Shown here: positions 4,986 through 5,218 of the stretch, in pieces | How positions within the stretch are numbered: position 1 is the first letter of the stretch | Layout: each line of letters starts with the position of its first letter | Assembly: GCA_024400895.1 (NCBI GenBank) | Contig: JAKSMA010000176.1 | Span: 1 to 5,218 of the forward strand | DNA: 5,218 bases | Direction of reading: 5' to 3' | From: Muribaculaceae bacterium | GTDB lineage: Bacteria > Bacteroidota > Bacteroidia > Bacteroidales > Muribaculaceae | Notes under the pieces: model-generated | What the model was told of the DNA's origin: nothing | Databases searched by the model: none | The model's input: only the letters and a program-made list of their open reading frames with translations | Position numbers and translations under genes: made by a program

Positions 4986-5218
4986 AGAAATACGTCATTA
5001 CATCTATGCTTATGGCTATTCCAATTGCAGCAATAGCCTTCATCTGTTGCCGGAACAGAAAATCCGTCGACAACACCAGTGTAGAAACATTCGACCTCAA
5101 AAGCTACCTGGGCCGCTGGTATGAGATTGCACGCTTCGACCATAGTTTTGAGCGCGGGCTTTCTAATTGCATCGCCAACTATACGCTGAATAGCGACCAC
5201 ACTATTCGCGTACTCCAC
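4982..5218 (+). CDS. Blc-type bacterial lipocalin, partial (3' end outside window)
   Basis: The frame runs from the ATG at 4982 to the window edge, giving 79 residues without a stop. The N-terminus has two lysines and a hydrophobic stretch (about 4-23), so it is exported or membrane-anchored. Two cysteines (22, 23) end this stretch, but the preceding residues (AFI) do not make a standard lipobox, so lipoprotein status is open. The mature part begins with the lipocalin signature YLGRWYEIARFDHSFERGL (residues 42-60; Gly44-x-Trp46), very close to the same block in E. coli Blc, an outer-membrane lipocalin that binds fatty acids and lysophospholipids. Its ATG overlaps the dfx TGA as ATGA, which implies translational coupling and a shared transcript. 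Together with the superoxide reductase this suggests a role in envelope lipid damage, which is inference. Confidence 0.88.
   Translation, partial: MKKYVITSMLMAIPIAAIAFICCRNRKSVDNTSVETFDLKSYLGRWYEIARFDHSFERGLSNCIANYTLNSDHTIRVLH

Noticed and set aside
4958..5218. Minus-strand open frame reaching the right edge
   Set aside because: It is antisense to the lipocalin start, which has an unmistakable GxW block in the plus frame.

Overview
The window looks like chromosomal DNA of a gut-type Bacteroidales (Bacteroidota). The evidence is the RprXY-type two-component system, AT-rich intergenic DNA, very weak Shine-Dalgarno sequences, and several close matches to the Bacteroidota promoter (TTTG, about 19-20 bases, TAnnTTTG). 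The genus cannot be fixed from the sequence alone. The left 3.2 kb is transcribed leftwards and the right 1.75 kb rightwards, with divergent promoters at about 3300-3440.

Left block, minus strand, in transcription order: rprX (sensor kinase, 3208-1759), rprY (response regulator, 1750-1109), a weak terminator, plsC (1-acyl-glycerol-3-phosphate acyltransferase, 973-251) with its own promoter, and a tRNA-Gln(CUG) gene (122-52) with a strong promoter and a terminator. The two-component system is the oddest part of the window. rprX is split by a frame shift in the sensor domain near 2660-2671. rprY is in frame but jumps from the receiver's Lys-Pro-Phe motif straight into the linker before the DNA-binding domain, so the last receiver helix (alpha5) is missing. 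Either this system is decaying, or the sequence has small assembly deletions in neighbouring genes.

Right block, plus strand: a LysR-family regulator (3474-4373), a two-iron superoxide reductase (desulfoferrodoxin, 4539-4985) and the start of a Blc-type lipocalin (4982 to beyond the window edge). The last two overlap by ATGA and are probably one transcript from a promoter at 4451-4481. Upstream of and across that promoter are five TAAG/CTTA half-sites, including a perfect TAAG-N5-CTTA dyad of the LysR-box form (T-N11-A) at a position typical for LysR-type activators. The simplest reading is an oxidative-stress module: the LysR protein controls a superoxide reductase plus an envelope lipocalin that may deal with damaged lipids. 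The regulatory link is inference.

No mobile element, CRISPR array or phage gene was seen. The largest gene-free stretches (3209-3473, 4374-4538, 123-250) are all under 300 bases and hold the regulatory sites listed.
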